From positions 1-64,000 of the forward strand of contig NZ_JAEQNA010000005.1 in assembly GCF_016722895.1 (NCBI RefSeq): 64,000 bases of DNA. The letters are read 5' to 3'. The DNA is from Ramlibacter aurantiacus (GTDB lineage Bacteria; Pseudomonadota; Gammaproteobacteria; Burkholderiales; Burkholderiaceae_C). This document shows positions 44,217-52,438 of this stretch, one piece after another. Positions within the stretch are counted from its first letter, which is position 1; the number at the start of each line of letters is the position of its first letter. Under the pieces are notes generated by a model that saw only the letters and a program-made list of their open reading frames with translations, was not told where the DNA came from and searched no databases. The translations under genes were made by a program, and so were the position numbers.

Positions 44217-45665
44217 ATGCATATCGGACCCCAGGAGTGGAAGCAGTTGCAGGGCGCGCACCGCCCCGCGGCACAACTGCCCACCACGGCCCCCGGCCCC
44301 TTCGCCAGCCTGTACCAGCGACTGGGCAGCACGATCCCCGACGAGGGTGTGCGCCAGCAAGCCGCGCAGTTCCTGCGCGAGCAGATCGGCCACGTCGAGC
44401 ATCAGCCATCGGAGCTGCCCGAGCATCCTGCCGACCTGCTGGGCTGGATGGAAGCCAACACCGCCGACGTGCATGCGCGCTACGCGGACTACCTGGCCGA
44501 GCGCAAGGCAGGGGCGCCGCGCCGCTACTTCGGCACGCGCGCCCATGCCCTGTTCGTGCTGCGCGGGATCGCGCCCACCAAGCTGGTGGACGGCGCCTGG
44601 CTCTACGGGCTGGTGGCCCACTGGCGCAATCCGCGCCTGGCGGACCTGGTGCGCACCTATGTCGAGGAACTGGGCGAAGGCCAGCCGGACAAGAACCACG
44701 TGCTGCTGTACCGGACCCTGCTGGCCCGGCATGCGCTGGACCCGCTGGACGACCTGCCCGACGAGCTGTGGCTGCAGGGCGCGATCCAGCTTTCATTGGG
44801 CTGGAATGCAGAACAGTTCCTGCCCGAGGTGATCGGCTTCAACCTCGGCTACGAGCAATTGCCGCTGCACCTGCTGATCACCGCTTACGAGCTGAACGAG
44901 CTGGGGCTGGACCCGTACTACTTCACCTTGCACGTGACGGTGGACAACGCCGGCACCGGGCATGCGCGCCGCGCCTGCCAGGCCGCGCTGGACCTGCTGC
45001 CGCGCATCGATGGCGCGGGCGAGTTCTGGCGCCGGATGCGCAATGGCTGCAAGCTCGCCTGCACCGGCCCGGGCACCACCGCCGTGATCGGAGCTTTCGA
45101 TGTCGAGCAGGAAGTGCTTCGCATCCTGGCCCGCAAGTCGGTGGCGGGCAACGGCGCGCACTCCGATTACTGCCGGGTGGCGGGCCGCAGCGTCAACGAC
45201 TGGCTCAGCGATCCGGGGCAGATGCCCGGCTTCCTGCAGGCGCTCGAAGCGGCGGGCTGGATCATGCGGGGCCAGCCGCCGGCGCAGAGCCGCTTCTGGC
45301 GGCTGCTGCAGGGTGACCGCGCCGAGATGTTCGGCGTGTTCTCCAGCTACGAACTGCAGGTGATCCACGACTGGATCCGGGGCGACGCGGCAGTCGATGG
45401 CCGGGCATGGGACGAAGGCGGCGGCGACCCGGCCACGCCACCGCGGCGCCGGCCCACCTTCCGCGCGATGGCCCGCCACTCGCCCCACCCGCCCGTGGAC
45501 TCGGGCGCAGACCTCTTGGACCCCGACCTCGCCGTGCTGCGCGAGCGGCTGGCGCGCAGCGACTCGGCCGAACGGACCCGCCTGCTGGTGGACGCGATGT
45601 CCCCCGCGACGCACTGGTCGCCCGCCGGACTGGAAGCGACGCGGCAGTTCTGGGCGACGGTCTAG
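44217..45665 (+). CDS. Iron-containing redox protein, haem-oxygenase-like fold
   Basis: The 482-residue product resembles the 'iron-containing redox enzyme' group (haem-oxygenase-like diiron oxidases). The helical core includes FLPEVIGFNLGYEQLPLHLLITAYELNELGLDPYYFTLHVTVDNAGTGHARRA, where several Glu and the His/Asp/His pattern (LHVTVDNAGTGHA) could bind two irons. Residues before 60 and after ~400 (Pro/Arg-rich) lie outside this core. It has no neighbour that suggests a pathway. I chose the ATG at 44217; a longer frame upstream crosses the intergenic region. Substrate unknown. Confidence 0.65.
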   Translation: MHIGPQEWKQLQGAHRPAAQLPTTAPGPFASLYQRLGSTIPDEGVRQQAAQFLREQIGHVEHQPSELPEHPADLLGWMEANTADVHARYADYLAERKAGAPRRYFGTRAHALFVLRGIAPTKLVDGAWLYGLVAHWRNPRLADLVRTYVEELGEGQPDKNHVLLYRTLLARHALDPLDDLPDELWLQGAIQLSLGWNAEQFLPEVIGFNLGYEQLPLHLLITAYELNELGLDPYYFTLHVTVDNAGTGHARRACQAALDLLPRIDGAGEFWRRMRNGCKLACTGPGTTAVIGAFDVEQEVLRILARKSVAGNGAHSDYCRVAGRSVNDWLSDPGQMPGFLQALEAAGWIMRGQPPAQSRFWRLLQGDRAEMFGVFSSYELQVIHDWIRGDAAVDGRAWDEGGGDPATPPRRRPTFRAMARHSPHPPVDSGADLLDPDLAVLRERLARSDSAERTRLLVDAMSPATHWSPAGLEATRQFWATV

Positions 45666-45713
45666 GCGCGACGTTCCTAGGGGCGACGCCCCGAGGCGAC
45701 GCACGGCCCGCGC

Positions 45714-46664
45714 TCAGTCATCGTCATCCCTGTCCCGGTCCCGGTTGCGGCCGCGACCGCCACCCCCTCCCCCGCCTCCGCCGTCGTCATCGTCGAGGTC
45801 GATCGGCGGCAGCGGGATCGGACTCGGGGCCGGCGCGGGAGCGGGTGCGGGTGCCGGACTCGGTGCCGGTGCCGGTGCCGGGCTCGGGGCCGGCGCAGGT
45901 GCCTCGCCCTGCGCGTCCTGCAGCTTCACCGCGCGCGAGATGAAACCCACGCCGCCGTCGTCGAGCAGCGCCAGCGACACCAGGCGGGGAGACGCCGTGC
46001 GCATGTCGAGGTAGGCGACGCCACTCACCCGCGAGCCGTCCGGATGCGGGCAGCCCAGGCCGGCATAGGTGGCCGTGAGGTTGAACACGTTGCGCCCCGA
46101 AGCCCGCGGCACCACGGAGCCGGCCAGGGTGCAGTCGGCCGACGCGACCCAGTTGAACGCACCATCGAGTCCGATCGACAGCACCGTGCGCTGGTCCAGC
46201 GCGTACTGGCCGGCGATCGCACGCATCGAGGCGGTGCCCCCGTAGGCCGGGTCGTAGCTCACGGTCCAGCCCCGCCCGCCGGGCCCGGTGGCATCGATGC
46301 GCGACTGCGGCGTGCCGGTGCCGCCGTACGTGATCAGCGGGGCGGTGGCATCCGCGAAATTGAATTCGGTGAGGGCCGCCGTGAAGCGACCCTGGTCGAG
46401 GCTGCTGCGGCCCTGCAGCGCGCCGGTGATCTGCACCGGATCGGCCAGCACGCCCCAGGTGCTGCCGTCCTCCAGGATGATGAGGTCGATCCAGCCCTGC
46501 GTCACCGTCCGGCCCGACCAGTAGCCTTCGGCGGCGACTTGCGGACGCAGGTCCGCCGAGACGAGGTCCCCGCCGGTCGAGTCGCCGCCGCCGCCCCCGC
46601 ATGCAGCCAGCAGGCCGAGGACACAGGGCAACGACAGGGTGGTGCGCAGGTGGATGGGCTTCAT
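45714..46664 (-). CDS. Predicted lipoprotein with proline-rich and acidic tail
   Basis: The 316-residue product has a lipoprotein signal with lipobox LAAC (Cys22) followed by a Gly-rich linker. The centre (residues ~35-240) is a beta-rich domain I do not recognise, with two short cysteine-containing stretches (SADCTLAG, GLGCPHPDG). The tail is Pro-Ala-Pro-Ser repeats, then a run of glycines, then RGRNRDRDRDDDD. I chose the ATG at 46664. It converges on the iron-protein gene. Confidence 0.75.
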   Translation of the reverse strand: MKPIHLRTTLSLPCVLGLLAACGGGGGDSTGGDLVSADLRPQVAAEGYWSGRTVTQGWIDLIILEDGSTWGVLADPVQITGALQGRSSLDQGRFTAALTEFNFADATAPLITYGGTGTPQSRIDATGPGGRGWTVSYDPAYGGTASMRAIAGQYALDQRTVLSIGLDGAFNWVASADCTLAGSVVPRASGRNVFNLTATYAGLGCPHPDGSRVSGVAYLDMRTASPRLVSLALLDDGGVGFISRAVKLQDAQGEAPAPAPSPAPAPAPSPAPAPAPAPAPSPIPLPPIDLDDDDGGGGGGGGGRGRNRDRDRDDDD

Positions 46665-46844
46665 GCAAGCACAGCCTATTGCAGGCGCGGCTTGCGGTGG
46701 TGCCTGGGTTACGCGTCTTTGCACTTCATACCGCTGGGCCGTTTTCCGACGTGCGGCACGCCACGCCTATGAGATCGTTCATGGAGAATCGCCCGTGGCC
46801 GCGTGTGTAGGCTGAGCCGGGTGATCGTGAGCAAAGGATCCATC

Positions 46845-47099
46845 ATGAAATCCCTGTCCCTGCCCGCCTTGTCCGCCGTGCTGCTGCTGTCCGCCATGAC
46901 CCTGCACTCGGCCGCCGAAGCACCGCCGTCGGCACCCGCGCCCCAGTACCCCACCTGGCTGGAGATGAAGCCCGGCTATGCCGAGGCCTGCATCAAGGCC
47001 GGCGGCTGCGTGCCCATGACGCAAGCCGAACTGCACAACCTGGCCGTGCAGGTGATGCAGCGCACGCTGCAGTTCTGCCCGCGCTCGCAGAGCATCTGA
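46845..47099 (+). CDS. Small exported protein of unknown function
   Basis: The 84-residue product has a signal peptide (MKSLSLPALSAVLLLSAMTLHSAAEA) and a mature part of about 60 residues with three cysteines (ACIKAGGCVPMT and LQFCPRS). I do not recognise the family. I chose the ATG at 46845 with AAAGGA upstream; a GTG at 46803 would add residues before the signal peptide. Divergent from the lipoprotein gene. Confidence 0.65.
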   Translation: MKSLSLPALSAVLLLSAMTLHSAAEAPPSAPAPQYPTWLEMKPGYAEACIKAGGCVPMTQAELHNLAVQVMQRTLQFCPRSQSI

Positions 47100-47205
47100 C
47101 GACGACCCGCTGGCCGCCTTTCGTGGCAAGCTGCGGGCATGCGACCTGCCCACGCGTCGAAGCTGCCTCTGCCATCACGGGCCAGGCCGGCGCTGGGCGG
47201 GCCTC

Positions 47206-47499
47206 TTGCTGGCGGCGTGCGCCACCGTCGCGGCTTCGCAGACGAGGGTGCCCAGCCGTGGCGAGCTCCTGTACGACAACCACTGCATCGAGTGCCATTC
47301 CACCCAGATGCACTGGCGCGACCAGCGCCTTGCCACGGACTGGTCCTCGCTCAAGGCGCAGGTGCGGCGCTGGCAGGCTACGGCGCACCTGGGCTGGAGC
47401 GAGGAAGACATCGACGCCGTGACCCGGCACCTCAACGAGACGATCTACCGGTACCCGCCACCCCGGCAATCGGCCCGGCTCGATTCCCGGCATCGGTGA
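47206..47499 (+). CDS. Small c-type cytochrome, exported
   Basis: The product has a haem-binding CIECH motif (Cys27 to His31) followed by a short helical part (SSLKAQVRRWQATAHLGWSEEDIDAVTRHLNETIYRYP). Only one CxxCH is seen. The axial methionine is not obvious (one Met, in TQMHW, lies 4 residues after the His). The TTG start at 47206 is a guess: the hydrophobic segment LLAACATVAAS continues upstream in frame, and no ATG/GTG lies there. Either a rare start or a frame disruption is possible. Confidence 0.6.
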   Translation: MLAACATVAASQTRVPSRGELLYDNHCIECHSTQMHWRDQRLATDWSSLKAQVRRWQATAHLGWSEEDIDAVTRHLNETIYRYPPPRQSARLDSRHR

Positions 47500-47543
47500 A
47501 TGGCCGGCCGGCCCGGCACGCGGGGTCGCCCGGCCGGGAATGA

Positions 47544-48521
47544 TCACTCGGGCTCGATGCCGGCGGCCTTGATCAGTTGCCCCCATCGGGCCGAGTCCTT
47601 GTCGACCAGGGCCTTCAGGCTCTCGGGGCTGCCGGGGAATGGCAGCGCATACATCTTGGCCAGGTACTCCTGCATGCCCGGGCTGCGAACCACCTTGTTG
47701 ACGGTTTCGCTCAGGCGGCTGACCACGGGGGCCGGTGTCCTGGCGGGCGCGAACAGCGCCAGCCAGGCCGTGAACTCGTAGCCCGGCAGGCCGGCCTCCG
47801 CCATGGTGGGCAGGTCGGCGATGGCCGGCACGCGCTGGGCCGAGCTCACGCCCAGCGCCTTGACCTTGCCGCCGCGCCACTGCGTCACGCCCAGCCCGGC
47901 GTCGGTCACCAGGAAGTGCAGCTGTCCGCCCACCAGGTCGGTGATGGCCTGGGCCGAGGTCTTGTAGGGCACGTGCACGGCGTCGATCCCGGCCATCTGG
48001 CGGAATGCCTCGGAGGCGACACGGCCGGTGGCGCTGGAGCTGCCGTAGTTCAGCTTGCCGGGCTCCTTCCTGGCCAGCGCGACCAGCTCCTGCAGGTTGT
48101 TCACGCCCAGCGACGGCGACACCACCAGCACCTGCGGAATGGTGGCCAGCGTGGTGATGGGCGCGAAGTCGGCGACCGGGTCATAGGGAATCTTCTTGAA
48201 CAGGTGCACGTTGGCCGCGTGCGTGGAGTTCGCGCCGAACAGCAGCGTGTGCCCGTCGGGCTGCGCCCTCGCCACGTACGACGCGGCCACCCCACCCAAC
48301 GCACCCTGCCGGGCCTCGATGATGACCGGCTGGCCCAGCTCCTCGCGCAGGCGGTCGGCCAGGTAGCGCGCCATCTGGTCGTAGGCGTTGCCCGGCCCGA
48401 ACGGCACCACGATGGTGACGGTGCGCGAGGGAAAGCCCTGGGCATGGGCGAACGGCACGAGGGCCGCGGCGGCGGCGCCGAGCAGGGCGCGGCGCCCGAT
48501 GTGCAAGCGAGTCGAAGCCAT
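47544..48521 (-). CDS. Bug/TctC-family tripartite tricarboxylate receptor (4 of 6)
   Basis: The 325-residue periplasmic receptor has a signal peptide with an RR pair (LHIGRRALLGAAAAALVPFAHAQ). Landmarks are FPSRTVTIVVPFGPGNAYDQMARYLA, IIEARQGALGGVAASYVA and HVPYKTSAQAITDLVGGQL. The glycine-rich loop of this copy (PGNAYDQ) differs from the PGG form of the others. It is 13 bases after the TAXI gene, so the pair is likely one transcript. Confidence 0.92.
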   Translation of the reverse strand: MASTRLHIGRRALLGAAAAALVPFAHAQGFPSRTVTIVVPFGPGNAYDQMARYLADRLREELGQPVIIEARQGALGGVAASYVARAQPDGHTLLFGANSTHAANVHLFKKIPYDPVADFAPITTLATIPQVLVVSPSLGVNNLQELVALARKEPGKLNYGSSSATGRVASEAFRQMAGIDAVHVPYKTSAQAITDLVGGQLHFLVTDAGLGVTQWRGGKVKALGVSSAQRVPAIADLPTMAEAGLPGYEFTAWLALFAPARTPAPVVSRLSETVNKVVRSPGMQEYLAKMYALPFPGSPESLKALVDKDSARWGQLIKAAGIEPE

Positions 48522-48534
48522 GGTCGGCCTTTCT

Positions 48535-49518
48535 TCAGAGATACCCGTGTTCACGGTAGTAGCGCTGCGCCCCCGGGTGCAGCGGCGCGTCCACCCCGTG
48601 CGGCATGCGCCGGGGATCGATGGGGTAGGTCAGCGGGCTCTGGTGCACCGGGATGTGCCGGAACCTGGCCTCGAATTCGGCCCGCTCCTCCACCATCACC
48701 GCCGTGACCCGGTAGGCCACGTCCTCGGGCATGTCGTCGCGGCACAGGATGCCCCAGTTCGACCAGTCCAGGCAGGGCACCTCCTGCTCGTTGCGCAGGC
48801 GTCCCTTCTCCAGCACCGCCGCGCGCAGGCCGTAGTCCTGCGTGAGCACCCGCATGGCCTCGGGCTCGATGGGGATGAAGTTCATCGGGTACGCCTGGAC
48901 CAGGTCGCTCCAGTTCGACACCATGATGGCTTCGTTGAACACCGCGTTGCAGTGCCCGGCCTGTGCCATCTTGATCGTGGCACGCGGGTTCTCGTGCTCG
49001 AAGTACGAGCCGCCCCAGCGCACGATATCCATCGGTTCGATGCCGTGCGCGCGCAGGATCAGGTCGATGACGTAGCTGCACAGGCAGTCGTCGGCGCGCG
49101 GCGGCATGGCGATGTGCAGCACGGGCTTTTTCTCGCGGATGTCGGCGAAGCTGCGGATGCCGGTGTCGGCGCGCACGGCGAAGGTCAGGCGGTCGTCCTG
49201 CGGCAGGTGGCCCAGGGTGCACAGGTTGGGGTAGGCGCGGCCGGCGTAGAAGTGCCGGCCCTCGCGCGCCCAGCGGATGCCCATGTGGATGGGCGTGGTG
49301 ACGGACAGGTCCGCCTCGCCCATGCCCACCAGCTCCACGCTGTCGCGGTACGCACTGCCGATGCGCACGCTGAACTTCGACAGCGGGGCCGAGCGCCACC
49401 GCAAGTGGGCCGAGACCCAGCCCCAGATGGTGTGGAAGTTGGCGGTACCCCAGTCACCGACCATGGTCAGGTCGAGCCGTGATCCCCTGGGTGTTGCCGG
49501 GTCGTTTCGAGCGTCCAT
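48535..49518 (-). CDS. TAXI/NMT1-like binding-fold protein without a signal peptide
   Basis: The 327-residue product resembles TAXI-family (TRAP-associated) or NMT1-like periplasmic-binding folds: LTMVGDWGTANFHTIWGWVSAHL, SVELVGMGEADLSVTTPIHMGIRWA, and a C-terminal HPGAQRYYREHGYL. No signal peptide or membrane segment is visible in the chosen start (ATG 49518), and upstream in-frame residues add none. It could be a cytoplasmic enzyme or sensor rather than a receptor. First of a pair with a Bug gene; divergent from the TetR regulator. Confidence 0.72.
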   Translation of the reverse strand: MDARNDPATPRGSRLDLTMVGDWGTANFHTIWGWVSAHLRWRSAPLSKFSVRIGSAYRDSVELVGMGEADLSVTTPIHMGIRWAREGRHFYAGRAYPNLCTLGHLPQDDRLTFAVRADTGIRSFADIREKKPVLHIAMPPRADDCLCSYVIDLILRAHGIEPMDIVRWGGSYFEHENPRATIKMAQAGHCNAVFNEAIMVSNWSDLVQAYPMNFIPIEPEAMRVLTQDYGLRAAVLEKGRLRNEQEVPCLDWSNWGILCRDDMPEDVAYRVTAVMVEERAEFEARFRHIPVHQSPLTYPIDPRRMPHGVDAPLHPGAQRYYREHGYL

Positions 49519-49554
49519 CCGTGCGGCCTTCCGGGCGATGCAAATTGGCAGTAT

Positions 49555-49623
49555 GGATTTACGGCGAAAGAATGGCGCATGGTGTTTTCCCCAGGACAGC
49601 GCACCTGTCGGATGTACGGTGAA
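49555..49623. promoter_or_regulatory. Direct repeat in the TAXI/TetR divergent region
   Basis: GGATTTACGGCGAA (49555-49568) and GGATGTACGGTGAA (49610-49623) match at 12 of 14 positions, 55 bases apart, in the 138-base gap between the divergent genes. A TetR operator is one possibility; the sequence alone cannot prove it. Confidence 0.35.
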
Positions 49624-49656
49624 GCCCGGACATAATGCGCGGCGACAGGTGGACGT

Positions 49657-50280
49657 GTGCCCCAGACCGCAAGAACGCAGAGAACCGACCAGAAAGACGC
49701 CACCCGCGAGCACATCCTGGGTGCGGCGACGCGGCTGCTCGCCGAGCACGGCTATGCCGCGCTGCGCGTCGCGGCCGTCGCCAAGGAGGCCGGCGTGTCG
49801 CTGGGTGGGCAACTGCACCACTTCCCCAGCAAGGACTCGCTGGTCGTCGCCGTGCTGGAGCGGCTGTGCGCGCGGGCGCTGGACCTGGCCGTGCAGGAGG
49901 CCTCGCGCACGCGGGCGCAAGACGATCCCTTCGAGTCCATCGCCGCCAGCGCGCAGCGGTTCTTCGCCGCGCCCGAGTTCCTGGTCTACCTGGACATCTT
50001 CCTGTCGGTGCGCCGGCACACGCTGGTGGGCGATACCGCCATCCGGCTGCTGCACGCGCAGCGCGTCGCGACAGAAGCCCTGTGGTTGCCGCACTTCACG
50101 AGCCGCGGCATGGCGGCGGAACGGGCCACCTTGGTCATCCGGTCCATCTGGGCCCTGGCGCGCGGGCTGGCGATCTCGTCGTCGGGCGCCGAAACCGGGC
50201 AGATCAACCAGGCGACGATGGCGTTCGCCATCGATGCCTTGCGGGCGCAGGCCGCTTCGACTTGGGAAGCGGCGAGATAA
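49657..50280 (+). CDS. TetR-family regulator
   Basis: The 207-residue repressor has the helix-turn-helix region (REHILGAATRLLAEHGYAALRVAAVAKEAGVSLGGQLHHFPSKDSLVVAVLERL) and a helical ligand domain. GTG start. Divergent from the TAXI-Bug pair, which it probably controls. It converges on the beta-propeller gene, leaving 3 bases. Confidence 0.9.
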   Translation: MPQTARTQRTDQKDATREHILGAATRLLAEHGYAALRVAAVAKEAGVSLGGQLHHFPSKDSLVVAVLERLCARALDLAVQEASRTRAQDDPFESIAASAQRFFAAPEFLVYLDIFLSVRRHTLVGDTAIRLLHAQRVATEALWLPHFTSRGMAAERATLVIRSIWALARGLAISSSGAETGQINQATMAFAIDALRAQAASTWEAAR

Positions 50281-50283
50281 GCG

Positions 50284-51189
50284 TCATTCGAGCTGCGCCA
50301 GCCCGATGGCCTGTTCGCCGGCCCCCGCATAGAGCAGGTAGCGACGCCCGTCCTCCACGTACAGCGCCGGATCGCGCAGCTGCCGCACGGGCGTGAACAC
50401 GGGTCCGCGTGCCGATGGCAGCAGTTCCTGGTCGGCGCCCTCCCAGGCGAGCTCGGGCGCGAGGATTTCGCTCACCGCGCCGTGCGACCAGTCGCGCCAG
50501 TCGGGCCGCAGGTCGATGGTGGTGTGCAGGATGCGTTCGGGCGCGTCCCCGACCCGCGTGAAGAACACGTGCAGCCGCTCGCCGATCACCTCCACCGCGC
50601 AGTGGCGGAAGCGGCTGTCGAAGGGCATGGCGCCGATTTCCCAGCGCCCGCCCTGCTGCCGGTAGAACACGCCCGGCATCGCCAGCGCATGGGGCTGACC
50701 CTGCCACGCGAAGGCGCGCCAGTAGGACGCCCCGAGGTTCGCGGGCTGAGCGTCGAAGCGAAGCCCGTCCGGCGACTGCGCCAGCTTGGTGCGCTGGTTG
50801 CCGACCCAGCGCGAGGCCTCGCCGAATTGCCGCTCGTGCCCGTCGGTGGGCGAACCCGGGGCAAAGGCCACGCCATGGAAGTACATGCGGATGCAGCGCC
50901 GCTCGTGGTCCACGTGCACGTCGGGCGAGGCGATGTGGTCGAAGCAGGTGGACTCATGAAGCGAGAGCACGCCGGGTTCATGCACGGTCCACGGCCCGTC
51001 CAGCGCGTCGGCGTACGCCAGCCGGATGTGGCGGCCGTTGTGGTGCGCGAAGTAGAGGTAGTAGCGACCCAGCGGCGACACCACCCAGTCGGGCACGCGG
51101 ATCAGCGACGGTCCGTCGATGTTGTCACCCAGCGATGCATGCAGCGCGCGGTCGACGATGGGCCGATCCAGCAGGCGGCGGGCCTTCAT
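50284..51189 (-). CDS. Five-bladed beta-propeller (GH43-like) protein
   Basis: The 301-residue product resembles the GH43/62/32/68-type five-bladed propeller: SPLGRYYLYFAHHNGRHIRLAYADALDGPWTVHEPGVLSL, SPDVHVDHERRCIRMYFHGV, and RDPALYVEDGRRYLLYAGAGEQAIGLAQ as repeated YY/F strands. Catalytic acid residues are not certain. No signal peptide, so cytoplasmic. The start overlaps the M28-like gene's stop by 4 bases, forming an operon with a Bug receptor. Confidence 0.7.
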   Translation of the reverse strand: MKARRLLDRPIVDRALHASLGDNIDGPSLIRVPDWVVSPLGRYYLYFAHHNGRHIRLAYADALDGPWTVHEPGVLSLHESTCFDHIASPDVHVDHERRCIRMYFHGVAFAPGSPTDGHERQFGEASRWVGNQRTKLAQSPDGLRFDAQPANLGASYWRAFAWQGQPHALAMPGVFYRQQGGRWEIGAMPFDSRFRHCAVEVIGERLHVFFTRVGDAPERILHTTIDLRPDWRDWSHGAVSEILAPELAWEGADQELLPSARGPVFTPVRQLRDPALYVEDGRRYLLYAGAGEQAIGLAQLE

Positions 51190-52430
51190 GCGAGGGCCGC
51201 CTGGGGGGTGACGGCGTCCATGCCGAGCGCGGCCTCGATCAGGCGGGCATGCGCCTGCACCACCGGGGCCAGCAGCGCGGCGTCCACCGCCGGCAGGTCA
51301 TCCTGCGGGGTGTGGAACACGCGGGGCAGGCCCAGGACGGCAAAGGCGCGCCCGTAGCCTCGCTCGACCACGGCGCCCAGCTCGCTGGCCGTGCCCACCG
51401 GGGCCCGCACCAGTTCCAGTCCGGCCAGCCCTGCGAAGGCCTGCTCCGCGGCGGCGTGCAAGGCCGGCGTGGCCATGGTGAAGCGGTTGCTGTCCGCCGA
51501 AGGCAGCGGGTGCGACTGGCCGCGAAACTCGAGCCGGTCACGCGCGGCGAGCCCCGCCCCCAAGTGCGCCCAGGCGGCCACGTCGGCCGGCGGTGGCGCG
51601 CTGGCGAGCACCGCGTGGGCACCCGCGAAGTGGTATTCGTGCGCACCGGTGTTCATCGCGAACAAGGAGTGCTCGGGGAAGCGGCGCACCGCCCACGCGG
51701 CCAGCGCCAGGAAGGCCGCGGTGCCGGTGCCGCGCTCGCTGGCGCAGGTGAACCAGCCGGTGCGCGGCGTCGACAGGCACAGCCAGCGCGGGCCGCGCCT
51801 CAGGCGTGCGCACAAGGTGTCGGTGCTGCCGGCCTGCACGCGGCCATGCAGCAACAGGCGAACGGCCAGGCCGGTGGTCGCCTGCGCCAGGAAGGGAGCG
51901 GCCAGCCTGGGCGCGAGCACCGCCAGCGGCAGGGCCGCCGGCGCGTCCAGCCGCGCGTTGAAGGCGACCACGTCGTCCGTGGGCCCCGTGGGCACGATCA
52001 CGGCGGCCCGGGCGCCGGCGGCCTGCACCGCCTGCAGCAGGGGCGCCACCGGCGGCGACGCCAACGACGCATGGCGGCCGTGCGGCAGCACGATCATGGC
52101 TATGGCGCCGCGCGCACCGGGCGCGTCGGCGGCTGTTCGCACCACGACCAGCGGCGCGCTCCATCCCTCCGGCCCCGTGGTGGCATAGGGTGCCTGCGCG
52201 TACACCGGGGCCTGCGCGTGCTCGCCCTGCAGCCGGCAGTCGATGGGCTCGAACACCGGCACCGGCGTGGCGTGTCGTTCGATGGAAAAGCCGAGCGCCG
52301 CCAGCCGCTCTTCGATCCACGCCGCGGTGGCCGCATCCCCCCGGCTTGCGGACACCTTGACGCCGAAGCCGGCATGGCGCGCCAGGTCGGCCTGCAGCGT
52401 TTCGACGGCGAACGGCGAAGGCATGCCCAT
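51186..52430 (-). CDS. M28-peptidase-like protein with degenerate metal site
   Basis: The 414-residue product has the layout of M28 aminopeptidases. However, the positions that normally carry metal ligands differ. Where the family reads AHxD, it reads STPRTG. Where DNASG is expected it reads SERGTGTAAFLALA. The EE region reads AHEYHFAG. A late FHTPQDDL keeps the last His. It may be inactive as a peptidase or use other chemistry. I chose the ATG at 52430; another ATG is two codons in. It sits between a Bug gene and the propeller gene. Confidence 0.65.
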   Translation of the reverse strand: MGMPSPFAVETLQADLARHAGFGVKVSASRGDAATAAWIEERLAALGFSIERHATPVPVFEPIDCRLQGEHAQAPVYAQAPYATTGPEGWSAPLVVVRTAADAPGARGAIAMIVLPHGRHASLASPPVAPLLQAVQAAGARAAVIVPTGPTDDVVAFNARLDAPAALPLAVLAPRLAAPFLAQATTGLAVRLLLHGRVQAGSTDTLCARLRRGPRWLCLSTPRTGWFTCASERGTGTAAFLALAAWAVRRFPEHSLFAMNTGAHEYHFAGAHAVLASAPPPADVAAWAHLGAGLAARDRLEFRGQSHPLPSADSNRFTMATPALHAAAEQAFAGLAGLELVRAPVGTASELGAVVERGYGRAFAVLGLPRVFHTPQDDLPAVDAALLAPVVQAHARLIEAALGMDAVTPQAALA

Positions 52431-52438
52431 CGGGAATT

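Noticed and set aside
46993..47880. A 295-codon minus-strand open frame across the cytochrome and Bug genes
   Set aside because: Overlaps two better-supported genes, with Arg/Gly-rich shadow composition and no domain.
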